A stretch of DNA of 50,455 nucleotides, taken from contig NZ_PRDB01000022.1 of assembly GCF_002925905.1 (NCBI RefSeq), forward strand, positions 39,033-89,487. The letters are read 5' to 3'. The notes below the pieces were generated by a model. It did not search any database. It was not told the DNA's origin and saw only the letters and a list, made by a program, of their open reading frames with translations. A program made the translations under genes and the position numbers. Every line of letters starts with the position of its first letter. Positions within the stretch are counted from its first letter, which is position 1. The DNA is from Klebsiella michiganensis (GTDB lineage: Bacteria > Pseudomonadota > Gammaproteobacteria > Enterobacterales > Enterobacteriaceae). Shown piece by piece: positions 18,987-28,200 of the stretch.

Positions 18987-19217
18987 CTAGCCGCAGAGAA
19001 GAAACTGGATGAGGGTAATCAGCAAATAAAAACCGCAGACGATTTGCAAAACTCTCCAGCCCCACCTGAAATAACGCCACTGATAACGCTCCCTGGCATT
19101 CGCCTGCGCAATAGCGGGTTCCAGGACCTGCTTTTTCTGCTTCCTTCTAACCATGCTCCAGCCCCACCCGACAATGGTCAGGATGACGATAACTTTATAA
19201 AGGATAATGTTGTCCAT
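18987..19217 (-). CDS. small two-helix membrane protein, unknown
   Basis: 76 residues with two hydrophobic segments (about 5-22 and 56-74) joined by a basic, Arg/Tyr/Trp-rich loop (RRKQKK, then RERYQWRYFRWGWR). This suggests a hairpin inner-membrane protein with its loop in the cytoplasm. I do not recognise a family. A GGCGG just upstream is only a moderate ribosome binding site. It is convergent with the SDR gene and divergent from yqaE. The hydrophobic pattern supports a real gene more than chance, but the call is provisional. Confidence 0.5.
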   Translation of the reverse strand: MDNIILYKVIVILTIVGWGWSMVRRKQKKQVLEPAIAQANARERYQWRYFRWGWRVLQIVCGFYLLITLIQFLLCG

Positions 19218-19535
19218 GCCGCCGCCATTTCATGATGGGATAAATCTCCCCGCCAGTGTAGCGCACTTCCCGCCTCGTTACCTGCATTCCTTATTTACGT
19301 TTATATGCGTTTACGATGGAACACTCTTGCTTTGTCAGCGTTGCGGACGCAAGCCTCACCCGGGAATAATCTTATATATGTCAGAAAGGTGAATTGGGAC
19401 TTTTCTATTTATTAAATATGTAGTATCGAGGCGCGGGTAATATTAGCAGTCTTATTATTCAAAAAGTTAAAATTTGCAAAAACAGGCGCAACCGCTAAAA
19501 TAATTATGAGCTAACTCACTTAACAGGGAGATATT
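19218..19535. promoter_or_regulatory. 318-base spacer with likely yqaE promoter
   Basis: Divergent spacer between the small membrane gene and yqaE. A plausible sigma-70-like promoter faces yqaE: TTGCAA at 19474-19479, a 16-base gap, and TAAAAT at 19496-19501. The rest, especially 19380-19470, is AT-rich with no gene that I can support. Confidence 0.4.
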
Positions 19536-19697
19536 ATGGGTTTTTGGCGAATTGTGTTGACGATTATTCTACCCCCGCTTGGCGTACTGCTGGGTAAAGG
19601 CTTTGGTTGGGCGTTTATCCTCAATATTATTTTAACGATCCTCGGCTATATTCCAGGCCTTATCCACGCTTTTTGGGTTCAGACCAAAAACAGCTAA
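19536..19697 (+). CDS. yqaE: YqaE/Pmp3-family small membrane protein
   Basis: 53 residues beginning MGFWRIVLTIILPPLGVLLG, nearly identical to E. coli YqaE. It has two membrane helices (about 4-20 and 26-47) joined by GKGFGW, the UPF0057/Pmp3 signature. Pmp3 proteins are small membrane proteolipids linked to membrane potential and salt or envelope stress; the mechanism is not settled. GGGAG at 19526-19530 is 5 bases upstream of the ATG. Confidence 0.93.
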   Translation: MGFWRIVLTIILPPLGVLLGKGFGWAFILNIILTILGYIPGLIHAFWVQTKNS

Positions 19698-19754
19698 TCA
19701 GAGCCATTATCACCGGTCATCAAACGGAATCAGAAAGTTCGCAGGAGCTATTTT

Positions 19755-20195
19755 ATGCTTAAACACTTAACCGCTATCGCTTTTCTGGCTGCATCCACCC
19801 ACGCCATGGCGCAAACCGATATGACGCTGGACGGTCTGGCCAAAAAGGAACCGGCAGCCTTTAGCCAGATGGTTAAAGGGCATAACCTGCCCGCCTGGAT
19901 AAAGTCTGGCGGCACGGGCTCGCCTGCACGGACGGTGAAGCTTGGCGCCGAGGTCTATCAGGTACTCAGCGCCTGCAAACCCCACGACTGCGCAGCGGAG
20001 CGCTTCGCCGTGCTGTGGTCGGAAAAATCCGGACAGATGTCCGGGCTTTATTCCGCCGTTGACGAAAAAACCGCCCAGGAGACACTGACCTGGCTGAATG
20101 TTAGCGATGAACGCTCTATCGATGGCAAGACGGTGCTCTTTGCCGCCCTGAGCGGCAGCCTGGAGAACCATCCGGATGCGTTTAACTACCCGTAG
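19755..20195 (+). CDS. ivy: Ivy-type periplasmic lysozyme inhibitor
   Basis: 146 residues with a signal peptide cut after residue 19 (THAMA/QTD). The mature protein carries the loop CKPHDC at 74-79, the Ivy motif in which a disulfide-held loop inserts its His into the active site of C-type lysozyme. It should protect peptidoglycan in the periplasm from host lysozyme and possibly from the cell's own lytic enzymes. AGGAG precedes the ATG. It stands alone 57 bases after yqaE and ends before a hairpin shared with the convergent nqrE gene. Confidence 0.9.
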   Translation: MLKHLTAIAFLAASTHAMAQTDMTLDGLAKKEPAAFSQMVKGHNLPAWIKSGGTGSPARTVKLGAEVYQVLSACKPHDCAAERFAVLWSEKSGQMSGLYSAVDEKTAQETLTWLNVSDERSIDGKTVLFAALSGSLENHPDAFNYP

Positions 20196-20223
20196 TAAAA
20201 CGCTGAGGCAATAATTTCGCGCC

Positions 20224-20258
20224 TTCTGCCGTACAACCCCAGGGTCTGGACGGCAGAA
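20224..20258. terminator. hairpin between convergent ivy and nqrE
   Basis: TTCTGCCGT (20224-20232) pairs with ACGGCAGAA (20250-20258) across a 17-base loop that itself contains CCC/GGG. It lies in the 88-base gap between two convergent genes and probably terminates both, although the U-tracts are short. Confidence 0.55.
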
Positions 20259-20283
20259 TCTCTCCCCCGACGTTCAGCGTAGC

Positions 20284-20895
20284 CTACAGCGAGATGCCGG
20301 CGAACGACATAAACCCCAGCGACATTAAGCCGGCGGTAATAAATACGCTACCTAAACCGCGTAAGCCTTTAGGCATATTGGCATATTTCAGCTTTTCACG
20401 AATGCCGGCCAGCGCCACAATCGCCAGCGCCCAGCCAATACCGCACCCGGTGCCATAAGTCAGTGATTCAAGGAAGCTGTATTCACGCTGCACCATAAAA
20501 ATCGTCGCGCCGAAAATGGCGCAGTGGATAGTTAACAGCGGCAGGAACGGCCCCAGAGCATGGTTTAACGCGTGGAAATATTTGTCGATCACCATTTCGA
20601 GGATCTGCACCAGCGCCGCAAGCACGCCGATAAACGTGATGAAATCGAGGAAGCTCAGGTCAACCCCTTCGATCAGGGCGTTCTCTTTCAGCAGGTAATG
20701 GTAAATCAGGTTGTTAATCGGCGTCGCAATGGCCAGCAGCGCCGTCACGGTTACCCCGAGGCGAAATGCGACATCGATTTTTTTGGAGATAGCGAGAAAA
20801 GTACACATCCCGAGGAAAAAATTGAGCGCCATATTTTCAACGAAAACCGCGCGGATAAAAATATTGAGATGAGATTCAAACAAGACAACCTCCAT
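20284..20895 (-). CDS. nqrE: orphan NqrE-like subunit of Na+-NADH:quinone reductase
   Basis: 203 residues with six hydrophobic segments, closely matching NqrE of Vibrio: [19 protein letters not shown], then [20 protein letters not shown], and [18 protein letters not shown]. The two cysteines that hold the membrane iron centre with NqrD are kept (Cys31 and Cys125). It fits NqrE better than the homologous RnfA. No nqrA-D or nqrF lies nearby, so this copy is on its own. It may be a spare subunit for a complex encoded elsewhere or a diverged membrane protein. The gene looks complete and undamaged. Confidence 0.85.
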   Translation of the reverse strand: MEVVLFESHLNIFIRAVFVENMALNFFLGMCTFLAISKKIDVAFRLGVTVTALLAIATPINNLIYHYLLKENALIEGVDLSFLDFITFIGVLAALVQILEMVIDKYFHALNHALGPFLPLLTIHCAIFGATIFMVQREYSFLESLTYGTGCGIGWALAIVALAGIREKLKYANMPKGLRGLGSVFITAGLMSLGFMSFAGISL

Positions 20896-21015
20896 GTTGT
20901 TGAGTTGTTTCTCAATAATGCCAAATTTTCAGCTTGAACGGGTTATTATTACTCGGTTTTGCCGAGTCGATCACCTTTTAATTTCCTGTGTTTTGCGTGG
21001 GCAAGAGCGTCACCT

Positions 21016-22551
21016 TTAGGGCCTTCCTGACTCGCTAAACGAGCGAGGAAGCATCTGAATAAACGCATCGACCGGCACCGGTTTAGAAAAGTAATAGCCC
21101 TGATAGAGGGTAATCCCCATATTTTTGAGCATCGTGAGCTGCTCCTTATCCTCGATGCCCTCAGCAATAATCTGGCAATGAAACTTCCTGGCCAGATTAA
21201 CCATATTCTTCACCACCAGCGCGGAAGCCGTGTTGGTCACAATGTTGAGGGTAAAGACCTTATCGATTTTGATAATCTCAGGATTAAATTGCTGGATGTA
21301 GCTGTAGTTCGCGTAGCCGGTACCAAAATCATCCAGCGAAAACTGAACGCCGATACGCCTGAGTTTGTCCGTCACCGCTGATGTTTGCCGGGTATTTTCG
21401 ATCGACTCCCGCTCGGTTATCTCCAGAACAAGGCGGACTTGCGCCTCTTTCATCTGCTGGATAAACGTCTGGCACAGGGTCACTATTTCGTCGTCCTGAA
21501 AGTTTACCGAACTGGTGTTAAAGCAAATAAACAACCCTCCAGGGATAACGGATTGATGGCGCCGAAGCTGACGGATCACCTCGGCAAAGCAAATCGCCGT
21601 CACGTCTTTAATCAAACCGGTCTGCTCTGCCACGGAAATAAATTTATCCGGCGCAATAAATCCCTGCTTCGGATGTTCCCAGCGCACCAGCACCTCACCG
21701 CCGATAACCGCTCCGCTGTCATTGTTGATAATTGGCTGAATATAGGGCTTGAGCTGCTTCAGTTCGATAGCCTTTCTGAGCTGATACTCAATCGTATTAC
21801 GGTAGCGGAGGTAGTTTCTGAATAAAAAGGTGAGCAGCAAGGAGGCCAGAATAATGGCGATAAGCGTGTGTTGCTCATAGCGGATAAACGCACCGACGCC
21901 AGAGGCGTAGCCGCGATCGGCAATAACCGAATAGGTAAACAGCTCAGAGGCCAGGCGCACGGGAACCTTGATATCCGGCGTCGCCGTCACTTCCCCTTTG
22001 CGGGTCATTATCCGATCGCCAACCTGAAGATAGAGATGCGCATCGCCATCAAGAACGGTCAAAATGTTGTATAAATAATAGCCGTCAACGCCAACCAGAA
22101 TCGTATTTCCCCTCTCATCCTGTTCGCTGTAAACCATCAAGGGATGAAACGGCGTGATTTCGCTGCCGCTCAGCAGGCGCAGAGCGCCATGCGTATACTG
22201 GCGACGATCGAACTGAAATTTACGCCCGCCAAAAACCGAGGTGCAGTATATTTCGTTATCCTTACCTAAATTCACCGTGCGCACATCGGGAATGGTGGCC
22301 ACCAGCGTGCGCAGCTCCGTCAGGACATTCTCGCTACAGCTTTTACCATAAAAAGGCTCAGCCAGATCGGCTGCCTGCTCCGCATGGGAGACGGTCACAT
22401 CGAGGCTGGCTATCGCCTGCTGCAGGCGCGAATGGATATCTTGATCCACCTTTTTTTGCATTTGCCAGTAGCAAAGCCCGGTTCCCAGGCTCAGTAACGC
22501 AAGCAGAAACAGGAGTATCCACAGACGATGGCGTGATGATGAGTAGTTCAT
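21016..22551 (-). CDS. CSS-motif EAL-domain c-di-GMP phosphodiesterase
   Basis: About 511 residues: membrane helix 1 (about 9-28), a periplasmic CSS-type sensor domain with conserved Cys72 (in KSCSEN) and Cys103 (EIYCTS), membrane helix 2 (about 229-246), then a cytoplasmic EAL domain (about 262-505). The signature is EVLVRW (Glu286). Other catalytic elements are present: FNTSSVNF, LEITERE, DDFGTGYANYSYI, AEGIED and QGYYFSKPV. It should hydrolyse c-di-GMP, with activity probably set by periplasmic redox state as in E. coli PdeC-type proteins. The ATG at 22551 is preferred over an upstream TTG. The first Cys is followed by Ser-Glu, a small departure from the usual Ser-Ser. Confidence 0.9.
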   Translation of the reverse strand: MNYSSSRHRLWILLFLLALLSLGTGLCYWQMQKKVDQDIHSRLQQAIASLDVTVSHAEQAADLAEPFYGKSCSENVLTELRTLVATIPDVRTVNLGKDNEIYCTSVFGGRKFQFDRRQYTHGALRLLSGSEITPFHPLMVYSEQDERGNTILVGVDGYYLYNILTVLDGDAHLYLQVGDRIMTRKGEVTATPDIKVPVRLASELFTYSVIADRGYASGVGAFIRYEQHTLIAIILASLLLTFLFRNYLRYRNTIEYQLRKAIELKQLKPYIQPIINNDSGAVIGGEVLVRWEHPKQGFIAPDKFISVAEQTGLIKDVTAICFAEVIRQLRRHQSVIPGGLFICFNTSSVNFQDDEIVTLCQTFIQQMKEAQVRLVLEITERESIENTRQTSAVTDKLRRIGVQFSLDDFGTGYANYSYIQQFNPEIIKIDKVFTLNIVTNTASALVVKNMVNLARKFHCQIIAEGIEDKEQLTMLKNMGITLYQGYYFSKPVPVDAFIQMLPRSFSESGRP

Positions 22552-22820
22552 TGTGCTAATCCAGTTTGACTCGCCGGAAAAGGCCAAAGGTCAATTGTTT
22601 GGCCAAATTTTAATAAATCCTGTTTATACTCGCCCTGAACCGATCAAGTTTTAATGCATATCAATGATATATCATGGCAAACCATTGCGCGGCGCAGGAG
22701 GCGTTTTCTGCGTCTGAGGTTTGCGTGCTTATGCCGCCGCATCTGTAGCTAAATGATTGACTTAAAGCCGAATAATACGAAAATGACTCTTTTGTGCGAT
22801 GACCAGAAAAGCTGGCAAAT

Positions 22821-24149
22821 ATGATGACGATCCGCTCTCGTAAGTTTATTCTGAACAAGGTGAAAATATCCGCGGTAGCTATAGCTGCCGCGCTGCTGTT
22901 AGCCCACTGCGGTAGCAAACCGCCCGTTTCTCTTGTCACGCCCATGCCGCCCGCGGCCCGCCAGCCGACGTTGCCCAAAAGCCAGGAGCCGGTGCGCGGC
23001 GTCTGGCTGACGACCGTGTCGCGCCTCGACTGGCCGCCGCTGGAATCCGTCAATGGCGGCATTAGCGCCGAACGGCGCATCGCCCTGCAGCAGCAGGCGC
23101 TGGTTGCCAAGCTGGATAATTTAAAAAGCCTCGGCATTAACACCGTCTTCTTCCAGGTGAAACCGGATGGCACCGCGCTCTGGCCATCGAAGATTCTGCC
23201 GTGGTCCGATATGCTGACCGGCAAAATCGGTGAGGATCCGGGCTACGATCCGCTCAAATTTATGCTGGATGAAGCCCATAAGCGCGGCATGCGCGTTCAT
23301 GCCTGGTTTAACCCCTATCGCGTCTCGGTCAATACGCGGCCGAAAACCGTCACCGAACTGAACAGCACGCTGTCGCAGGTTCCCGCCAGCGTATACGTCC
23401 TGCACCCTGAGTGGATTCGCACCTCCGGCGATCGCTTCGTGCTCGATCCGGGCATTCCGGAAGTCCGCGACTGGATCACCAGCATCGTGGCCGAGGTTGT
23501 GGAGCATTACCCGGTTGACGGCGTCCAGTTCGACGATTACTTCTACACCGAATCACCGGGATCGGCCCTTAACGACAACCGGACGTTCCAGCAGTACGGC
23601 CAGGGCTTTGCCGCGAAAGCGGACTGGCGGCGGCACAACACGCAGCTGCTGATTGAGCAGGTTTCCCGCACCATCAAGCAGCTGAATCCCGATGTTGAAT
23701 TTGGCGTCAGTCCGGCAGGCGTCTGGCGCAACCGCTCCCACGATCCGGCGGGTTCAGATACCCGCGGCGCAGCGGCCTACGATGAGTCGTATGCCGATAC
23801 CCGCCTCTGGGTCCAGCAGGGATGGCTGGACTACATCGCGCCGCAGATTTACTGGCCTTTCGCCCGCGACGCGGCCCGCTACGATGTGCTGGCAAAGTGG
23901 TGGGCTGACGTGGTGAAACCCACCCGTACCCGCCTCTATATCGGCGTGGCGCTGTACAAAGTTGGCGAGCCATCGAAGAACGAACCTGACTGGATGATTA
24001 GCGGCGGCGTGCCGGAGCTGAAAAAGCAGCTTGATCTGAATGAATCCATGCCGCAAATTCAGGGCACGATTTTATTCAGAGAGAATTACCTCAATCAGCC
24101 GCAAACCCAGCAGGCCGTTAACTACCTGAAAAGCCGCTGGGGAAGCTGA
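22821..24149 (+). CDS. digH: DigH-type glycosyl hydrolase lipoprotein (YddW)
   Basis: 442 residues, very close to E. coli DigH/YddW (439): VRGVWLTTVSRLDWPP, FFQVKPDGTALWPSKILPW, DGVQFDDYFYTESPGS. DigH is an outer-membrane lipoprotein of the divisome that cleaves denuded peptidoglycan glycans at the septum (GHL10/DUF187 fold); the Asp/Glu-rich FDDYFY loop is in the presumed active site. The lipid-attachment Cys follows LLLAH, so the residue before it is His, unusual for a lipobox. The start is either of two adjacent ATGs (22821, 22824). It stands alone. Confidence 0.92.
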   Translation: MMTIRSRKFILNKVKISAVAIAAALLLAHCGSKPPVSLVTPMPPAARQPTLPKSQEPVRGVWLTTVSRLDWPPLESVNGGISAERRIALQQQALVAKLDNLKSLGINTVFFQVKPDGTALWPSKILPWSDMLTGKIGEDPGYDPLKFMLDEAHKRGMRVHAWFNPYRVSVNTRPKTVTELNSTLSQVPASVYVLHPEWIRTSGDRFVLDPGIPEVRDWITSIVAEVVEHYPVDGVQFDDYFYTESPGSALNDNRTFQQYGQGFAAKADWRRHNTQLLIEQVSRTIKQLNPDVEFGVSPAGVWRNRSHDPAGSDTRGAAAYDESYADTRLWVQQGWLDYIAPQIYWPFARDAARYDVLAKWWADVVKPTRTRLYIGVALYKVGEPSKNEPDWMISGGVPELKKQLDLNESMPQIQGTILFRENYLNQPQTQQAVNYLKSRWGS

Positions 24150-24200
24150 TGCACTCACCTGACAGGCCAGGCGCCTGGTATCAACCCCACCGGAGGATGT

Positions 24201-24653
24201 ATGTTGAAAAAATCGATCGTCGCCTTTTCCTTGTTCTGCGCTCTGACGCCCGCCGTTTTTGCGGGCAACAGTGAAAATGAACAGCTGAATAAAAAGAATG
24301 TTATTGATTTTTATAATAAAGCGTTAAATGACAAAGACTTTGCCGCCGCCAGACCCTATCTGGGAGACCGCTACGTACAGCATAACCCGATGGCGAAAGA
24401 CGGCGTTGCAGGCTTTGAGCAATTTATCGCCTTCCTGAAGAACAAATATCCCGACTCGCACAGCGAAATTAAGCAGGCGTTTGTCGACGGCGATCATGTG
24501 ATCCTGCACGTTGAGGTCACCGGCCGCGAGCCGGGCGTGACGCGGGCGATTATCGATATCTTCCGCGTCGACGAGCAGCATAAAATCGTTGAACACTGGG
24601 ACGTGACCCAGAACGTTCCGCAAAAAACCGCCAGCGGCAACGGCATGTTTTAA
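24201..24653 (+). CDS. secreted SnoaL/NTF2-like protein
   Basis: 150 residues with a signal peptide (MLKKSIVAFSLFCALTPAVFA), so periplasmic. The mature part is a SnoaL-like NTF2 fold: NVIDFYNKALNDKDF, YLGDRYVQHNPMAKDG, then VVxVTGREPG-type strands and IVEHWDV. Proteins of this type act as small isomerase or hydrolase-like enzymes or ligand-binding barrels; the substrate is unknown. GGAGG at 24192-24196 is well placed. It ends before the palindrome of the next operon. Confidence 0.8.
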   Translation: MLKKSIVAFSLFCALTPAVFAGNSENEQLNKKNVIDFYNKALNDKDFAAARPYLGDRYVQHNPMAKDGVAGFEQFIAFLKNKYPDSHSEIKQAFVDGDHVILHVEVTGREPGVTRAIIDIFRVDEQHKIVEHWDVTQNVPQKTASGNGMF

Positions 24654-24730
24654 ATCCTGAGCAGGCGTATCCTGCTCATCCCCCCTCGCTTTCCCCGTTT
24701 ACTCTTCGTACAGATGAACGCTTGTTTAAA

Positions 24731-24765
24731 CAGTTTATTTACTTTACTGTAAAGTAAATAAACTG
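24731..24765. promoter_or_regulatory. perfect 16-bp-arm palindrome, candidate TetR operator
   Basis: CAGTTTATTTACTTTA and its exact reverse complement, separated by three bases (CTG), 14 bases before the first gene of the RND operon. The core TTTACTTTA/TAAAGTAAA is typical of TetR-family operators, and a TetR gene ends the same operon. It lacks the G+C-rich stem and U-tract of a terminator, which favours an operator overlapping the promoter. Confidence 0.7.
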
Positions 24766-24779
24766 GCGGAGTGAATCTG

Positions 24780-25202
24780 ATGATTAACAAAGAAAAATGG
24801 GGAAAGCTTTTTTATTTGATTGCATTAGCCATTTTCCCCTGCGCGATGAACGCCGCTTTACCCAGCCTGCCCGCGCAGGGCGCCCCGCTCTATGATGCCT
24901 GCTCGCACCTACAAGAACCGTCCGAGGCCTGGCGCTGTCGCGCCCTGCTCATTAGCCAGCGCGTGGAACAGCGGCAACGCTATCTGCACTTTTTACTGCA
25001 GCAGAATATTTTCAGCATTCAAACCTACGACTATCTGTGGAGTGAGTACCAGCGTACGACGTCATGTTCTGAGATCGGCGCCTTCTTGATGAGCAAAGTC
25101 CACAATGAGGCATTCCATGGGCTGCCCTTTACCCCGCTTCCGCCCGACGATGCGATAAACGCGCCACCCGCCGTGTTTGCTCTGCAAGCATCCCTTAACT
25201 GA
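24780..25202 (+). CDS. unknown periplasmic protein, first gene of RND operon
   Basis: About 140 residues with an N-terminal signal peptide (KLFYLIALAIFPCAMNA, cut near AMNA/ALP). The mature part is helical and has Cys at DACSHL, WRCRAL and TTSCSE. I do not recognise a family. It begins just after the palindrome; the ATG at 24780 is favoured over the GTG at 24771 because GGAG lies 8 bases upstream. It ends 16 bases before the RND gene, so both are surely one transcript. By position it could be an accessory factor or adaptor of the pump, but it is far too short for a membrane fusion protein. Confidence 0.75.
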   Translation: MINKEKWGKLFYLIALAIFPCAMNAALPSLPAQGAPLYDACSHLQEPSEAWRCRALLISQRVEQRQRYLHFLLQQNIFSIQTYDYLWSEYQRTTSCSEIGAFLMSKVHNEAFHGLPFTPLPPDDAINAPPAVFALQASLN

Positions 25203-25218
25203 CCGAAGGTGCACCACG

Positions 25219-28200
25219 ATGCTGGCTCGCTTTTTTGTGTTTCGCCCGGTTTTCGCCGCCGTCATTGCCATCTGTATTATGGCGGCCGGCGCCCTTGCCC
25301 TGCTGACCCTGCCGGTGGAACAGTATCCGGATATCGCCCCGCCCGGCGTCAACGTCACGGCAACCTACCCCGGCGCCTCGGCTGAAACCGTGGAAGACAG
25401 CGTGACGCAGGTGCTGGAGCAGCAGATTAAAGGCATCGACGGCCTGCTTTATTTTTCCTCCAGCAGCAGTTCAGCGGGCCAGGCGCGCATTAGCCTCAGT
25501 TTTGATCAGCGCATTAACCCTGACATGGCGCAGGTACAGGTGCAAAACGCCGTCAATCAGGCTATCACGCGCTTACCGCAGGAGGTGCAGCAGCAAGGGA
25601 TCGCGGTGACCAAATCACAGGGAGACAGCCTGATGGTGGTGGCCCTGTACGATCAAACGCGAACGCTAACCAGCCTTGATATCAGCGACTTTCTCGTTAG
25701 CTCCCTGCAGGAGCCGCTGAGCCGGGTGGAAGGCGTGGGGGAAACGACCGTTTTCGGCGCCCAGTACGCGATGCGCATCTGGCTCAATCCGCTGCAGCTG
25801 ACCAGCTACGGTTTGATGCCCTCCGATGTGCAGGCCGCCGTCGAGGCGCAGAATTCTCAGGTCACCAGCGGCGAAATTGGTTCACTGCCTACGCTGGAGG
25901 GGCAGTATCTGAACGCGACGGTCACCGCGCAGTCCCGCCTTGAGCGTCCCGAACAGTTTGAAAACATTATTCTGCGCACCAACAGCGACGGCTCGGTGGT
26001 CTATCTGCGCGATGTCGCCCGGGTGGAGATCGGCGCGGAAAACTATCAAAACCAAACCACGCTCAACGGTTTCCCCTCCGCCGGGATCTCAATTCAGCTG
26101 GCATCGGGGGCTAACGCGCTGGCGACGGCGGAGAAGATCCGGGCGGAGGTCGAACGCCTGACGCCGCGCTTTCCGCAAGGCGTTGTCGCCGCTTACCCGC
26201 GCGACAGCACGCCGTTCGTGACGGTCTCTATTGAAAGCGTGGTGCGTACGCTGATTGAGGCGATTCTTTTTGTGGTGGCCGTCATGTACCTCTTTCTTCA
26301 GAGCTGGCGGGCTACGCTGATCCCGACGCTCACGGTGCCGGTGGTTCTGCTCGGCACCTTCGGCATCCTCAGCCTGCTGGGCTACAGCATTAATACCCTC
26401 ACCCTGTTTGCGATGGTTCTGGCAATCGGTTTACTGGTTGATGACGCCATCGTGGTGGTGGAGAACGTTGAACGCCTGATGGCGGAGGAGGATCTTACCC
26501 CGCCTGAAGCCACCCTGCGCTCGATGAATGAGATCACCGGCGCGCTGATTGGCATCGCGCTGGTTCTCTCTGCGGTATTTATCCCGATGGCGTTTTTCGG
26601 CGGCTCGGTGGGAATTATCTACCGCCAGTTCAGCGTCACCATCGTCTCGGCAATGGCGCTCTCTGCGCTGGTGGCGTTAACCCTGACGCCGACGCTGTGC
26701 GCCCATCTGCTTAAACCCGGGCACCTTAAAAAAGGGCGATTCTTCACCTGTTTCAACCGCGGCGTCGCCGCCAGCCAGAACCGTTACCTCGCCATACTCC
26801 GGCGGATAATCGTTCGCCCGCTCCGCTTTGTGCTGCTGGCCCTGACGCTGACGCTTTTGATGCTCTGGCAGTATCAGAAGCTGGCCAGCGGCTTTCTGCC
26901 CGAAGAGGATCAGGGCGCGGTGATGGTTCAGTTTACGCTCCCATCCGGTTCGCCGATGGCGATGACCGAGGCGGTCGGCGCGGACATTACCCGCTATTTC
27001 ATGGCCGAGGAGGAGGATAACCTCAACGTCATCTTTATGGTCACCGGCAGAAACAACGCCGGCAGCGGGCAGAACGTCGGGATGGCCTTCGCCGAACTAA
27101 AGCACTGGGACGCACGTCCCGGGGAACAGAACAGCGCGCAGGCGATTATCGCGCGGGCGAACCGGTACTTTTTAAAAAACGCCCGGCTGGCCACCATCAG
27201 CGTCATGTCGCCGCCTACCGTACGCGGACTCGGGCAGTCGAGCGGCTTTGAACTCTGGCTGCAGGACAGCGCGGAAAACGGCCGCCAGGCGCTCATCGAG
27301 GCGCAAACCACCCTCCTCACTGCCGCCAGGCAAACGCCGACGCTGGACGCCGTGCGAATTAACAGTCTGGAGGAGAAAGCGCAGCTGCAGGTGGATATCG
27401 ACAGACAAAAAGCCCAGGCCCAGGGGTTGGATCAGGCCGCCATCAATAGCACCCTCTCTGCGGCCTGGGGCGGCGTGTACATCAACGATTTTATCGACCG
27501 CGGGCGCGTCAAGCGCGTGTATATGCAGGGGGATGCGGCCTGGCGTTCGACGCCGGATAATTTATCCGCCTGGTTTGTCCGCGGCGACAGCAACAACATG
27601 GCCTCCTTCGACAGCTTCTCATCATTCCGCTGGACTACCGGGCCGCAAATGCTCCAGCGGTTTAACGGACTGTCGGCCGTGCAGTTTCAGGGAAACGCGG
27701 CGCCGGGCGTCAGTTCCGGTGCGGCGATGGCGACGATGTCCGAACTGGTGGGCGAGTTGAGCGGGTTTGAAAGGCAATGGAGCGGTCTATCCTGGCAGGA
27801 GCAGACCTCCTCAGTGCAGACGTTATGGGTATACCTGGCGTCGCTGGCCTTTATGTTTTTGTGTCTCGCCGCCTTATATGAAAGCTGGTCGATTCCTGTC
27901 GCCGTACTGCTGATCGTCCCGTTAGGCATTCTGGGGGCCGTGAGCGCTTCGTTGCTCGCCGGATACGAAAACGATATCTACTTTCAGGTCGGTATGCTGA
28001 CGACCATGGGGCTTTCCGCCAAAAACGCGATTCTGATCGTTGAGTTCGCCCTGGCGCGGTTTCAGCAAGGTAAAACGCTGGCCGACGCGGCGCTGGAGGG
28101 CGCTCGCCTGCGCTTGCGCCCCATCGTGATGACCTCACTTGCATTTGTTGTCGGCGTTATCCCTCTGGTACTCTCTACCGGCGCCGGCGCTTCCAGCCAG

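Noticed and set aside
20951..20967. ACTCGG/CCGAGT hairpin as terminator of the EAL gene
   Set aside because: Six-bp stem about 50 bases past the stop with no U-tract; too weak to call.
22658..22670. ATATCA-A-TGATAT palindrome between the EAL gene and digH
   Set aside because: Short AT-rich palindrome, likely by chance; no second copy seen nearby.
22661..23224. 187-codon frame on the minus strand over the digH start
   Set aside because: Covers the start of a clearly recognised gene and has no motif or ribosome binding site.
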